Positions 37,296-45,585 of a stretch of 64,000 nt of DNA are shown piece after piece (the stretch's first letter is position 1; each line of letters starts with the position of its first letter). The stretch is from Wenyingzhuangia marina. Its GTDB lineage: Bacteria > Bacteroidota > Bacteroidia > Flavobacteriales > Flavobacteriaceae. Both the position numbers and the translations under genes were made by a program. The notes beneath the pieces were generated by a model, which had not been told where the DNA came from, made no database searches, and worked only from the letters and a program-made list of their open reading frames with translations. The stretch lies in assembly GCF_900130035.1 (NCBI RefSeq), contig NZ_FQXQ01000002.1, forward strand, positions 186,001-250,000, given 5' to 3'.

Positions 37296-38292
37296 TGTAA
37301 TAAAAAAAATGAAAAAAATAGTTGAAAACACAGGAGAATTTATCGTGAAATATAATGAGAAATTTTCTGAATTTGAAGATAAGTATCCGAATGTTAGTTC
37401 TTCTATAAGAAGTGTAGTTGGAATTTTTCCTGTAGGAACTCTAATCACTGAATTAGCAGTAGATAATTACTCTAGAAGAAAACAAACTAGAATAAATAAA
37501 TTCATAGAATACTTTATTCAGAATTTAGAAAAACACTCTTCTGAAGGGAAAACATTTGAAAATTTTGATAATGAAGATTTTGAAGATATTTTTGAAGGAA
37601 TTTTATTTAGAGTACATCGAATTAAATCTGAAGAAAAGAAACAATATTTCGCAAAAATTTTAGCTGAAACAATTTTTTTAGAAAATAAAAATCATGATTT
37701 TATTGAAACATTTTTAGATTTAATAGAACGTTTAAACTCTAAACAAATTGAAATCTTAAATCATTACTACAAACAAAAAATAGTAATGGAACCAATTTCT
37801 TTTGAAATAAAAGAAAACAAAAAACGAATAAAATCAAATAATGAGTCTAATTTTGAAATTCTAAAAGAGCGTAATAAAAAACTTCAAGAAAAAGCTGTTA
37901 AAATTGCTCAAGACACTATAGACAAAGATTTTAATATTGATAATATAAGTTTAGCTTATCATAAGCAAGATTTAGTTTCAAAATCATTACTACAAGATAT
38001 TGGTATGGATGCATTAGGAGCACAACCATATCTTTATTTGGAAATTACAGATTTTGGAAAAATTTTTCTGAAATATATTAGAGGTTATTAAAAATTACTA
38101 CAGCCAACACCGGCTAAACTTCATGCGGGTTTTGTGCTTACTTCAAAGTTTTGTGTATATTTACTAAGTCGCCAAATCTTGTTGATTTGGCTTTGTGAAA
38201 TCAAAGAAACAAATCCAAACAAAAAGCTTCGGCTTAGTCCGTGTTCGAAAATCTTGGCGATTTTCTTCCCGCACAAAGCCTAGCCAAAACCG
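37291..38292 (+). repeat. Exact duplicated cassette, copy 2 (C5)
   Basis: Same 1002 bp as 34469-35470, at an offset of 2822 bp throughout. The left neighbour differs (long-type attC4 here, short-type attC1 at copy 1), so the two copies entered next to different repeats. Confidence 0.92.
37309..38091 (+). CDS. Cassette C5: unknown helical protein (second identical copy)
   Basis: The same 260-residue protein as at 34487-35269 with no base difference in the gene or its attC. Absence of any change means a recent event or gene conversion. Because the stretch of identity is one cassette, it speaks for recombination at the cores rather than unequal crossing-over between repeats, which would also duplicate C3 and C4. 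Confidence 0.85.
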   Translation: MKKIVENTGEFIVKYNEKFSEFEDKYPNVSSSIRSVVGIFPVGTLITELAVDNYSRRKQTRINKFIEYFIQNLEKHSSEGKTFENFDNEDFEDIFEGILFRVHRIKSEEKKQYFAKILAETIFLENKNHDFIETFLDLIERLNSKQIEILNHYYKQKIVMEPISFEIKENKKRIKSNNESNFEILKERNKKLQEKAVKIAQDTIDKDFNIDNISLAYHKQDLVSKSLLQDIGMDALGAQPYLYLEITDFGKIFLKYIRGY

Positions 38293-38297
38293 TTGTG
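38103..38297 (+). repeat. attC5 (long type), closes cassette C5
   Basis: Identical to attC2 up to the core; then GTTGTGTGCA begins the next cassette. Confidence 0.92.
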
Positions 38298-38308
38298 TGC
38301 AATCAAAT

Positions 38309-38339
38309 TTTGATACGTTACCAACTTTTGGTATATTTG
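38309..38339 (+). promoter_or_regulatory. Promoter of the C6 ParDE-type module
   Basis: TTTG (38309-38312), 19 bases, TATATTTG (38332-38339): an exact match to the Bacteroidota promoter pattern, 17 bases before the ATG of the antitoxin gene. It lies in the cassette, not in the repeat. Confidence 0.7.
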
Positions 38340-38356
38340 AATAAATATTATTTGAA

Positions 38357-38599
38357 ATGGGAAAAAACACATCAATATCACTTGGAAATCATTTTGAAAG
38401 TTTTATTAATTATGAAGTTAATTCTGGAAGATATAGCTCTGTAAGTGAAGTTATTCGTTCTGCTTTAAGACTTTTAGAAAATGAAGAAAAAAAAGAAAGA
38501 GAATTAATTAAAGCTTTAGAAGCTGGAGAACAAAGTGGATTTGTAGATAATTTTAATCCAAAAGAAAACTTAGAAGATTTACACAGAAAACACTTATGA
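38357..38599 (+). CDS. Cassette C6, gene 1: ParD-like ribbon-helix-helix antitoxin
   Basis: An 80-residue protein: 'NTSISLGNHFESFINYEVNSGRYSSVSEVIRSALRLLENEE' is the ribbon-helix-helix DNA-binding part of ParD/CopG-like antitoxins and the rest ('EAGEQSGFVDNFNPKENLEDLHRKHL') the toxin-binding tail. It should bind the toxin and repress its own promoter just upstream. The stop overlaps the toxin ATG by four bases (ATGA). Confidence 0.92.
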   Translation: MGKNTSISLGNHFESFINYEVNSGRYSSVSEVIRSALRLLENEEKKERELIKALEAGEQSGFVDNFNPKENLEDLHRKHL

Positions 38600-38898
38600 G
38601 TAAAAACGAATATCGAATAAGTGTAGAAGCTAAAAATGATTTGAATGAAATTTGGGTTAAAACACTCCACAAATGGTCTAAAGAACAAGCTGACAGATAT
38701 TATAATTTAATAATAGACGAAATAGATTTTATTGCTGATAATTTTATGATTGGAAGATCTATAAAAGAAATTAGAAAAGGCTACAGAGTAACAAAAATGA
38801 AATCTCATTTAATCTTTTACAGAAAAAATGAAAATAATATTGTGGAAGTTATTAGAATTTTACATCAACGAATGGATATTAAGAAACATTTGAAATAA
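38596..38898 (+). CDS. Cassette C6, gene 2: ParE/RelE-superfamily toxin
   Basis: A 100-residue protein with the RelE/ParE fold pattern: 'YRISVEAKNDLNEIWVKTLHKWSKEQADRYYNLIIDEIDFIAD' helices followed by 'GRSIKEIRKGYRVTKMKSHLIFYRKNENNIVEVIRILHQRMDIKKHL' strands. It is likely a ParE-type gyrase inhibitor; an mRNA nuclease is less likely. Cassette tag GTGTGCA is perfectly mirrored. Toxin modules in cassette arrays are known to stabilise chromosomal integrons. Confidence 0.92.
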   Translation: MSKNEYRISVEAKNDLNEIWVKTLHKWSKEQADRYYNLIIDEIDFIADNFMIGRSIKEIRKGYRVTKMKSHLIFYRKNENNIVEVIRILHQRMDIKKHLK

Positions 38899-38905
38899 AG
38901 ACTGC

Positions 38906-39105
38906 ACACAACACCGGCTAAACTTAATGCGGGTTTAGTTCTAACTTCAAAGTTTTGTGTATATTTACTAGGTCGCCAAATCTTGTTGATTTGGCTTTGT
39001 GAAAAAAAAAGAAACAAAACCAAACAAAAAGCTTCGGCTTAGTCCGTGTTCGAAAAGCTTGTCGATTTTCAAGCCCGCACAAAGCCTAGCCAAAACCGTT
39101 GCCCA
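38906..39105 (+). repeat. attC6 (long type), closes cassette C6
   Basis: CACACAACACCGGCTAAACT to GCCAAAACCGTTGCCCAC. The third hairpin differs: GAAAAGCTTGTCGATTTTCAAGC, with an extended left arm. Confidence 0.88.
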
Positions 39106-39109
39106 CAAT

Positions 39110-39736
39110 ATGAAAAAATTGCTATCATTAATCATTTTAACTATCTTTTTTAGTTTTAAATCTCAATGTCAAGAAAAGATTAATTACGCAAATTTATTAG
39201 AAAAGTGTTTTACTCAAAATGAGATAAAATTATTAAATAATGGTTGTGAAATTTTTGAAAATGAAATATTGAAAATTTACACGAATGAAAATATAGGAAT
39301 ATCCTATAAAGAATTTCTTGAGGACATTCAAACAATGCAAATACCTCTAGAAGTATTCGAAAATAAGAAAACAACAGAATACATGAATAATTTAAAAAAG
39401 TCTGAATTATTCAACAAAATATGGAAAATATATAAAAAAGAAATTAACACAGAAATAGTTGTTATATCTAATGACGATAATGAAAGTAAACCTGAGGAAG
39501 AATATTTTCAAATAAAGAGAGATGGTAAATATCTTAACTGCTTAATAGAAAACTGTGAAAATCAAAACTTAAAAGAATTATTAAAAGCCATCAAAGAAGT
39601 TCCTGATATTAATCCAGCAATATTAGCAATTGCTTTAACAAATGAATTTAAAGAAGAAGAATTTAATTCTAATATAATGAGATTAATAATTGCAATTGAT
39701 TTTTATTATGAATTGAAATTAAATTTAATGAAATAA
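39110..39736 (+). CDS. Cassette C7: secreted protein, unknown
   Basis: A 208-residue protein with a signal peptide (MKKLLSLIILTIFFSFKSQCQ). The mature part is acidic and helical, with no motif recognised. The ATG at 39110 directly follows the core GTTGCCCACAATATG; the open frame reaches upstream through the attC, but the leader is clearly repeat sequence. Cassette tag GCCCACA, last position not mirrored. Confidence 0.75.
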   Translation: MKKLLSLIILTIFFSFKSQCQEKINYANLLEKCFTQNEIKLLNNGCEIFENEILKIYTNENIGISYKEFLEDIQTMQIPLEVFENKKTTEYMNNLKKSELFNKIWKIYKKEINTEIVVISNDDNESKPEEEYFQIKRDGKYLNCLIENCENQNLKELLKAIKEVPDINPAILAIALTNEFKEEEFNSNIMRLIIAIDFYYELKLNLMK

Positions 39737-39744
39737 AATACAGT

Positions 39745-39944
39745 GGGCAACACCGGCTAAACTTCATGCGGGTTTTGTGCTTACTTCAAAGTTTTGTGTA
39801 TATTTACTAGGTCGCCAAATCTTGTTGATTTGGCTTTGTGAAATTAAAAGAAACAAAACCAAACAAAAAGCTTCGGCTTAGTTGCGTGTTCGAAAATCTG
39901 GCCGATTTTCTTCCCGCACAAAGCCTAGCCAAAACCGTTAGCAA
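39745..39944 (+). repeat. attC7 (long type), closes cassette C7
   Basis: GGGCAACACCGGCTAAACTT to GCCAAAACCGTTAGC. Third hairpin loop TGGCC. Hairpins and arms as in the other long copies. Confidence 0.9.
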
Positions 39945-39953
39945 ATATTAAAA

Positions 39954-40289
39954 ATGAACAAATTCAGACTCAGGCCAGCATATGGGAGTAAAGAACTACT
40001 AATCGAGTTCACTTCGGGTCCCGAAAAGAGCAACTTTATTTCTAACCTTGAAAAGGCTCTCTACTCTATAAATGTAAAAATTATAGGTTCAAAAGATTTA
40101 TGGATCAATGACGAAATGCTCCTTGAGGCTAATTGTGATCTAGGAACATTTTCAATATCTATTGACACTTGGGGGTTAGCTTTTATAATGTCAGAGAAAA
40201 ATCAAAAAGTAATTACTGAAATAGACTTCATTTTGAATGAAAACCAAGATTATGAAAAGGAAGCCGTTGATTTTGAAAATTACAAATAA
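39954..40289 (+). CDS. Cassette C8: small cytoplasmic protein, unknown
   Basis: A 111-residue protein (MNKFRLRPAYGSKELLIEFTSGPEKSNFISNLEKALYSINVKIIGSKDLW...) with an alpha/beta look and no signal peptide. It resembles small immunity-type proteins in size and acidity, but I recognise no family. It is followed by about 250 bases holding a second, start-less frame and then attC8. Cassette tag AGCAAAT, perfectly mirrored. Confidence 0.7.
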   Translation: MNKFRLRPAYGSKELLIEFTSGPEKSNFISNLEKALYSINVKIIGSKDLWINDEMLLEANCDLGTFSISIDTWGLAFIMSEKNQKVITEIDFILNENQDYEKEAVDFENYK

Positions 40290-40365
40290 TAATACATTTA
40301 GTAATTTTTAGTAAATATTAAATCCAAACTATCACAATTCAAGAATCTAAATCTTTAGATTTTAA

Positions 40366-40539
40366 AATATTCTTGAATATGGAGAAAGATCTGTTGAAAA
40401 AATTAAGGAAATAAATACAATAAATAATACACAAGCTGAAAAAATGAAAGGAATTGTTAATAATCAGAATTACATATTAAATGAGCTTTCAAAAATTAAT
40501 GATAGAATCATAAAATATATATTTGAAACAAGAAAATAA
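40366..40539 (+). pseudogene. Start-less open frame at the end of cassette C8
   Basis: After a stop at 40363-40365 a frame runs to a TAA at 40537-40539 and encodes NILEYGERSVEKIKEINTIN-like helical sequence (57 codons). It has codon use of a real gene but no good start (an internal ATG at 40444 gives 31 residues). It looks like the 3' end of an older gene left in the cassette. Confidence 0.45.
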
Positions 40540-40544
40540 CATTT

Positions 40545-40740
40545 GCTAACACCGGCTAAACTTCATGCGGGTTCTGTGCAAACTTGAAAGTTTTGTGTAT
40601 ATTTACTAAGTCGCCAAATCTTGTTGATTTGGCTTTGTGAAATCAAAGAAACAAATCCAAACAAAAAGCTTCGGCTTAGGTGCGTGTTCGAAAATCTTCC
40701 GATTTTCTTCCCGCACAAAGCCTAGCCAAAACCGTTGTAA
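40545..40740 (+). repeat. attC8 (long type), closes cassette C8
   Basis: GCTAACACCGGCTAAACTTC to GCCAAAACCGTTGTAA. Third hairpin has a four-base TTCC loop. Confidence 0.9.
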
Positions 40741-40774
40741 GTAATGCCTAAAAAACATGCTCTATTCAATAACT

Positions 40775-41847
40775 TAACGCAACAAATCTAAAATTATAGA
40801 TTTGTAAAATGAGTAGTAGAAAACATCAAAAATTAACACTTAAAGAAAGAGTTATCATTGAGACTTTATTGAAAGAAAATAATTCTCAAAGTTATATTGC
40901 TAAAACACTCTCCAGAGCTAGATCAACCATATCTAGAGAACTTCATAAATGGGGTGAAAATTATAGAGAAGAATATTCGGCTGAAATTGCGTTTTGGGCA
41001 GCTAAAGACTATTATCTAAACAAAAGAAATAGAGACAAAATATCAACGTATAAGAAACTAAGATTTTATGTTTATAAAGGTCTTTTAAATCAATGGACTC
41101 CTGAACAAATTGCAGGAAGTATCAAAATTAAATATCCAAATGACCCAATCATGTCGATTTCTCATGAAGCTATTTACAGACACATATATTTAACTCCTCA
41201 AGGAGCTTTAAACAAAAAGCTAATCAAACTACTTGTGCGTAAAAAAACGCGTCGTAGACCTATTAAAAAGAAACGTGGAAATGGATCTAAAATAATCAAT
41301 CAAGTCAGTATAGACCTAAGACCTAAACATATTGAACTTCGGGAAGAAGTCGGACATTGGGAAGGGGATTTAATCATTGGTGCTGGACACAAATCTGCTA
41401 TAGGAACCATTGTAGAAAGAAAATCTAGATACACCTTAATCATTAAACTTAAAGCTAGAAATGCTAAAGAAATTGCCAAAATGTTTTCTAAAAAACTAAA
41501 TCAATTGAATCCTATATTTAAAAAATCCATGACATACGACAATGGAATTGAAATGGCTAAACATAAAAACATTACCAAAAACACAGGTATGAAAATTTAC
41601 TTTGCTCACCCCTACTCTTCATGGGAAAGAGGAACTAATGAAAACACAAATGGACTCATTAGAAGGTACTTTCCTAAAGGAACTGACTTTAATAAAATCA
41701 GTGAGAAAATGCTCCTAAAAGTACAAGAGAAATTAAATAATAGACCTCGAAAAATTATTGGGTTTAAAACCCCTAAACAAGTCTTGGAAAATGAATTGAA
41801 ATTTGTAGCTTAGACTTAACTTAAAAAAAGCAACGGTTGTTGCGTTA
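40775..41847 (+). mobile_element. IS30-family insertion sequence inside cassette C9
   Basis: Terminal inverted repeats TAACGCAACAA (40775-40785) and TTGTTGCGTTA (41837-41847) enclose one transposase gene, about 1.07 kb in all. No clear target duplication is seen. It sits between the left end of C9 (GTTGTAAGTA) and its Fur-like gene. Confidence 0.85.
40809..41813 (+). CDS. IS30-family transposase
   Basis: A 334-residue transposase: N-terminal helix-turn-helix ('LTLKERVIIETLLKENNSQSYIAKTLSRARSTISRELHKW') and a DDE domain with Asp in 'HWEGDLIIGAGH', Asp in 'MTYDNGIEMAKH' and Glu in 'WERGTNENTNGLIRRYFPKGTDF', the IS30 signature. It has full length and no visible defect, so it is probably active. 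Confidence 0.95.
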   Translation: MSSRKHQKLTLKERVIIETLLKENNSQSYIAKTLSRARSTISRELHKWGENYREEYSAEIAFWAAKDYYLNKRNRDKISTYKKLRFYVYKGLLNQWTPEQIAGSIKIKYPNDPIMSISHEAIYRHIYLTPQGALNKKLIKLLVRKKTRRRPIKKKRGNGSKIINQVSIDLRPKHIELREEVGHWEGDLIIGAGHKSAIGTIVERKSRYTLIIKLKARNAKEIAKMFSKKLNQLNPIFKKSMTYDNGIEMAKHKNITKNTGMKIYFAHPYSSWERGTNENTNGLIRRYFPKGTDFNKISEKMLLKVQEKLNNRPRKIIGFKTPKQVLENELKFVA

Positions 41848-41897
41848 CAACATTGAATGCAGCCATAAGTCCGAATAAAAAATTAAATTTTAGGGAA

Positions 41898-42308
41898 ATG
41901 CAAATCGTTGATGAAATATTAAAAATAAAAAATGTGAAAAACACAGCTGTGCGAACTGTAGTTTTACATCACCTCTTAAATCAAGAAAAAGCACAGTCAC
42001 TAAAAGACATCGAAAATGCATTAGTTAATACTGACAGAAGTTCTATTTTTCGTACTTTAAAAACCTTTGAGGACAATAAAGTTATTCACAGTATAGAAGA
42101 TGGTTCTGGCATGACAAAATATGCTGTTTGTGCCGAGGGCTGTAATTGTGAGCCAAAAGACTTACACTACCATTTTTATTGTAATAATTGCAACAAAACA
42201 TTTTGCCTTTTTGACGTTCCTCTTCAAAATATTAAGCTTCCTAAAAATTTCAAAATACAACAAGCCAATATGGTTATAAAAGGATTATGTAACAACTGTA
42301 ACGAATAA
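41898..42308 (+). CDS. Cassette C9, gene 1: Fur-family metalloregulator
   Basis: A 136-residue winged-helix repressor. 'KNTAVRTVVLHHLLNQEKAQSLKDIENALVNTDRSSIFRTLKTFEDNKVIHSIEDG' is the DNA-binding domain; 'HYHFYCNNCNKTFCLFDVP' has the H-x-H and CxxC of the Fur/Zur metal sites, with a second CxxC at the end (CNNC). The subgroup (Fur, Zur) cannot be settled. ATG at 41898 is preferred to a TTG 45 bases upstream. A cation transporter follows 62 bases later, so the pair probably senses and moves a metal. Confidence 0.88.
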   Translation: MQIVDEILKIKNVKNTAVRTVVLHHLLNQEKAQSLKDIENALVNTDRSSIFRTLKTFEDNKVIHSIEDGSGMTKYAVCAEGCNCEPKDLHYHFYCNNCNKTFCLFDVPLQNIKLPKNFKIQQANMVIKGLCNNCNE

Positions 42309-42370
42309 TCTTTGCAATCGAGTTGCGTTCCAAGACTTTTACATTTGTAATATCACTAAATAATGATATT

Positions 42371-43165
42371 ATGAAAAAAACAACATTTGAAATAAGCAAA
42401 ATGGATTGTCCATCTGAGGAAAATCTAATCCGAATGAAATTGGAAGGAATTTTGAGTATTGCAAATTTAGACTTCGATATTCCAAACAGAAAATTGATCG
42501 TTTTTCATAGTGGAGAAATTGACCAAATCGAAAAGTCAGTTATCGAACTGAATTTAGGCGGAAAGAAAATTTCAACAGAACAAACCAACCAAACTGAATT
42601 TAAAGAAAACGAAAATCAAAAAAAACTACTTTGGTCTGTACTTGCCATAAATTTTGCTTTCTTCCTAATCGAAATGACAACTGGAATTATCTCAAAATCA
42701 ATGGGACTTGTTGCCGACAGTTTGGATATGCTTGCGGATAGTTTTGTGTACGGAATTAGTTTGTTTGCAGTTGGCGGAACTTTAATTAAGAAAAAGCGAA
42801 TTGCTAAACTTGCTGGATATTTTCAAATAGCACTTGCGATTATTGGATTTGTGGAAGTATTGAGAAGATTTTTCGGAGCCGAGAAACTTCCCGATTTTTC
42901 TACAATGATTATCGTTTCAATTTTTGCACTTATAGCAAACGGAATTTGCCTTTATATTTTGCAAAAGTCAAAGAGCAAAGAAGAGGCTCATATGAAAGCA
43001 AGTATGATTTTTACCTCGAATGACGTGATTATCAATTTGGGAGTTATAATTGCTGGAATTTTAGTGAATTGGTTAAGTTCAAGTAAACCTGATTTGATTA
43101 TCGGAACAATCGTTTTTGCGTTGGTAATTCAAGGAGCATTTCGTATTTTGAAATTAAGTAAGTGA
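42371..43165 (+). CDS. Cassette C9, gene 2: cation diffusion facilitator-like transporter with N-terminal HMA-like domain
   Basis: A 264-residue protein. 'MKKTTFEISKMDCPSEENLIRMKLEGI' is a heavy-metal-associated-like fold (MDCPSEE replaces MxCxxC) up to about residue 75; then about six membrane segments with 'NFAFFLIEMTTGIISKSMGLVADSLDMLADSFVYGISLFAVGG', the CDF domain with its Asp pairs. It lacks a long C-terminal domain. With the Fur-like gene it should handle zinc, iron or a similar metal. Only this cassette carries a regulated two-gene unit of this kind. Confidence 0.88.
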   Translation: MKKTTFEISKMDCPSEENLIRMKLEGILSIANLDFDIPNRKLIVFHSGEIDQIEKSVIELNLGGKKISTEQTNQTEFKENENQKKLLWSVLAINFAFFLIEMTTGIISKSMGLVADSLDMLADSFVYGISLFAVGGTLIKKKRIAKLAGYFQIALAIIGFVEVLRRFFGAEKLPDFSTMIIVSIFALIANGICLYILQKSKSKEEAHMKASMIFTSNDVIINLGVIIAGILVNWLSSSKPDLIIGTIVFALVIQGAFRILKLSK

Positions 43166-43180
43166 ATGAAAAAAGCACAA

Positions 43181-43314
43181 CTTACAACAACGTATATAAA
43201 AAATAGCGGTTTAGCTGCTTAAACGAAACAAAAAGAATAAATTAAAGGTCAGTTATAATCCGAAAAATTAGTTTTAAAAAACCCGCTACTTATCATATAC
43301 AAACCCGTTGGCAT
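43181..43314 (+). repeat. attC9 (short type), closes cassette C9
   Basis: Left inner arm GTATATAAAAAATAGCGG pairs with the complement of the right, GTATATGATAAGTAGCGG. C9 tag: GTAAGTA at 40738 and GTAAGTT here, so the cassette end still matches its beginning across the inserted IS element. Confidence 0.85.
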
Positions 43315-43370
43315 TAATTGAATGCAGCAGTATGACAATTGAAACAATCAATTTATTTGAATATTGAATT

Positions 43371-43862
43371 ATGAAAACTAATTATCTGATACTTTTTTTA
43401 ATTATTATTAGTATTTCGAATAATAGCTATTCTCAAAAATTAGATTCTTTACTATTTGAAAATAATACTCCTAAAATTGAAAATCCAAATACAGACCGTT
43501 TGGATTCAATTTCAAAAGAATTCTATAACAAAATAAATAATTTGGCTGATGAAGGAGTTATAATGAATACAAAAGAATCAAAATCACCGATTTTTTTTCA
43601 CGTAAAGGAAGATGGAACGAAAATATCGTTAATTGATTTTTTTAATGAACAATTTGGAAAGAAAACAAACAGATTTAGAGCTTTTTTCAAAGTGGAAATT
43701 GATTGGAATGGACAAATCAATTTTGTAAGACTTGTTGGTTATATTGGGAATATTGATAATATTGATTTTACGAATTTTTGGAAAAAAATTAAGGTTCACC
43801 CAGCAACTGAATTTAATATACCAATAAAGACAATTGTAACAATTCCGATTAATAAAAACTAA
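43371..43862 (+). CDS. Cassette C10: secreted protein, unknown
   Basis: A 163-residue protein with signal peptide (MKTNYLILFLIIISISNNSYSQ). The C-terminal part ('FRAFFKVEIDWNGQINFVRLVGYIGNIDNIDFTNFWKKIKVHPATEFNIPIKTIVTIPI') has the look of the TonB-C-like strand pattern often seen in Bacteroidota exported proteins. No enzyme motif. Cassette tag GGCATTA, perfectly mirrored. Confidence 0.75.
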   Translation: MKTNYLILFLIIISISNNSYSQKLDSLLFENNTPKIENPNTDRLDSISKEFYNKINNLADEGVIMNTKESKSPIFFHVKEDGTKISLIDFFNEQFGKKTNRFRAFFKVEIDWNGQINFVRLVGYIGNIDNIDFTNFWKKIKVHPATEFNIPIKTIVTIPINKN

Positions 43863-43863
43863 T

Positions 43864-44058
43864 GCCAACACCGGCTAAACTTCATGCGGGTTCTGTGCTT
43901 TCTCAAAGTTTTGTGTATATTTACTAAGTTGCCAAATCTTGTTGATTTGGCTTTGTGAAACCAAAGAAACAAATCCAAACAAAAAGCTTCGGCTTAGTTG
44001 CGTGTTCGAAAATCTTGCCGATTTTCTTCCCTCACAAAGCCTAGCCAAAACCGTTGCC
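43864..44058 (+). repeat. attC10 (long type), closes cassette C10
   Basis: GCCAACACCGGCTAAACTTC to GCCAAAACCGTTGCC. CTCAC replaces CGCAC in the right arm; three hairpins kept. Confidence 0.9.
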
Positions 44059-44066
44059 TCACAATT

Positions 44067-44639
44067 ATGAAGAACATCCTGCTGATATTTATAATCTTGA
44101 TTTCATTGACTGCTTGCGATTCTAAAAAAAGCAACTCGACTGAAAAAAATGTAGCGGAATCTGAAAAAGGAACAGCTGAATTAAATATTCAAAAAGCTGA
44201 ACTGAACGAATTAGAAAAAGAAGAGAAATTAAGAGAGAGAATTAATACTCAATATCTCGCTGAATTATCAAAATGCTCACAAAACATAAGTGCAGTAACT
44301 AATTTTAATGGAAAAAAAGAATTTTGGAGAATTTGTAAAAACGACAGTGGAAAAAGAATAATCCAAATTGACTCACACGAAGAAACTGCTCTTTACACGG
44401 AAGTTTATTTTGAGGAAAATGGAGAATTAATTTACGCTGAGGAATCGATTAAATATATGCCGATTAATCATTTTGTTCTTCAACCTTGGACTTGCCAATT
44501 TTATACTGAAAAAGGAAAACTTGTTTCTCTTATGTCATTAGGTCACGGAAAAACAGAAGATGACGAATGGAATCCTGAGATAATATTTGAGATGTATAAA
44601 AACAGAATATCGGAATTGAAAAAAATAGCGAAAGAATAA
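44067..44639 (+). CDS. Cassette C11: lipoprotein, unknown
   Basis: A 190-residue lipoprotein (MKNILLIFIILISLTACDSKK, lipobox LTAC, Cys17). A charged linker rich in Glu and Lys is followed by an alpha/beta domain with 'FNGKKEFWRICKNDSGKRIIQIDSHEETALYTEVYFEENGELIYAEE'. No family recognised. Start chosen at the ATG 44067, just behind the core, because the longer frame is repeat. Cassette tag GCCTCACA, differing by one inserted base from the right end. Confidence 0.75.
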   Translation: MKNILLIFIILISLTACDSKKSNSTEKNVAESEKGTAELNIQKAELNELEKEEKLRERINTQYLAELSKCSQNISAVTNFNGKKEFWRICKNDSGKRIIQIDSHEETALYTEVYFEENGELIYAEESIKYMPINHFVLQPWTCQFYTEKGKLVSLMSLGHGKTEDDEWNPEIIFEMYKNRISELKKIAKE

Positions 44640-44648
44640 AAAAACTGT

Positions 44649-44848
44649 GGGCAACACCGGCTAAACTTCATGCGGTGTTCTGTGCTTACTCCAATGTTTT
44701 GTGTATATTTACTAAGTCGCCAAATCTTGTTGATTTGGCTTTGTGAAACTAAAGAAACAAAACCAAATAAAAAGCCTCGGCTTAGTCCGTGTTCGAAAAG
44801 GCTCTGCTCCTTTTCTTCCCGCACAAAGCCTAGCCAAAAACGTTGTGC
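44649..44848 (+). repeat. attC11 (long type), closes cassette C11
   Basis: GGCAACACCGGCTAAACTTC to GCCAAAAACGTTGTGCAC. Third hairpin is changed on both sides, GAAAAGG/CCTTTTC, a compensated change; second hairpin reads AAGCC-TC-GGCTT. Confidence 0.9.
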
Positions 44849-44865
44849 ACAATTAAAACCAAACT

Positions 44866-45582
44866 ATGGCAATCACAGATAAATTTGATAATTACTTAAT
44901 TGCCGAAGTATTAAAAGCGTATCTGATTGATGGAAAAAGTCATAGGAATATTCAAAGAGAAATACTTTATTTACCAGCACCTGCTCGAGGTGGAGGATTT
45001 GTAGTAATGGAACTATTACATCATTTCAATATTCGCGGAGATAGAAAAGGTATTTTAAACGAACATTCAATTTCAGAACTTCGAAAAAATAATGATTCAG
45101 ACTTTATAAAAGCCTTAGATATTATAGAAGAACTGAATATTGTAAAAGAGGAAGCGGAAAAATACTTTGTTCGAAATCAAAAAATTAATAAAAATAATAA
45201 TCCGACTGAATCAAAAAGCGAAATCAAAGTACGAGCTTATCAAAATAAACTAAGAGAAATTGTATTGGACAATTACAATTCGACTTGTGCAATTTGCGAA
45301 ATAAACAAAACGGACTTACTTATTTGCAGCCACATTAAACCTTGGACTGTAGATAAAGAAGAAAGGTTAAATCCAAAAAACGCGATTTGTTTTTGTGTTT
45401 TACACGACAGAATGTTCGATAAAGGATATTTTTCGTTGGACTCTGAATACAATATTCTTTTCGGAACAAAATCTGACAAACAAATTGAAAAACTTTTGAC
45501 TGGTTTGAAATTTAAAAAACCGAAAATTAATGAACCTGATAAATCATTTTTGGATTATCACTTTAATGAAATATGCAAATAA
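44866..45582 (+). CDS. Cassette C12: HNH endonuclease
   Basis: A 238-residue protein with a C-terminal HNH nuclease domain: 'STCAICEINKTDLLICSHIKPWTVDKEERLNPKNAICFCVLHDRMFDKGYFSLD' carries the CxxC pair, the first His (CSHIKPW), Asn (NPKNAICF) and last His (LHDRMFDKG), as in restriction-type HNH nucleases. The N-terminal ~110 residues (helical) probably recognise DNA. It may be a defence gene; there is no methyltransferase beside it. Cassette tag GTGCACA, perfectly mirrored. Confidence 0.87.
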   Translation: MAITDKFDNYLIAEVLKAYLIDGKSHRNIQREILYLPAPARGGGFVVMELLHHFNIRGDRKGILNEHSISELRKNNDSDFIKALDIIEELNIVKEEAEKYFVRNQKINKNNNPTESKSEIKVRAYQNKLREIVLDNYNSTCAICEINKTDLLICSHIKPWTVDKEERLNPKNAICFCVLHDRMFDKGYFSLDSEYNILFGTKSDKQIEKLLTGLKFKKPKINEPDKSFLDYHFNEICK

Positions 45583-45585
45583 CTG

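Noticed and set aside
34469-38292. Tandem duplication by unequal crossing-over between repeats
   Set aside because: That would duplicate the intervening C3 and C4 too; only a single cassette is doubled and its neighbours differ.
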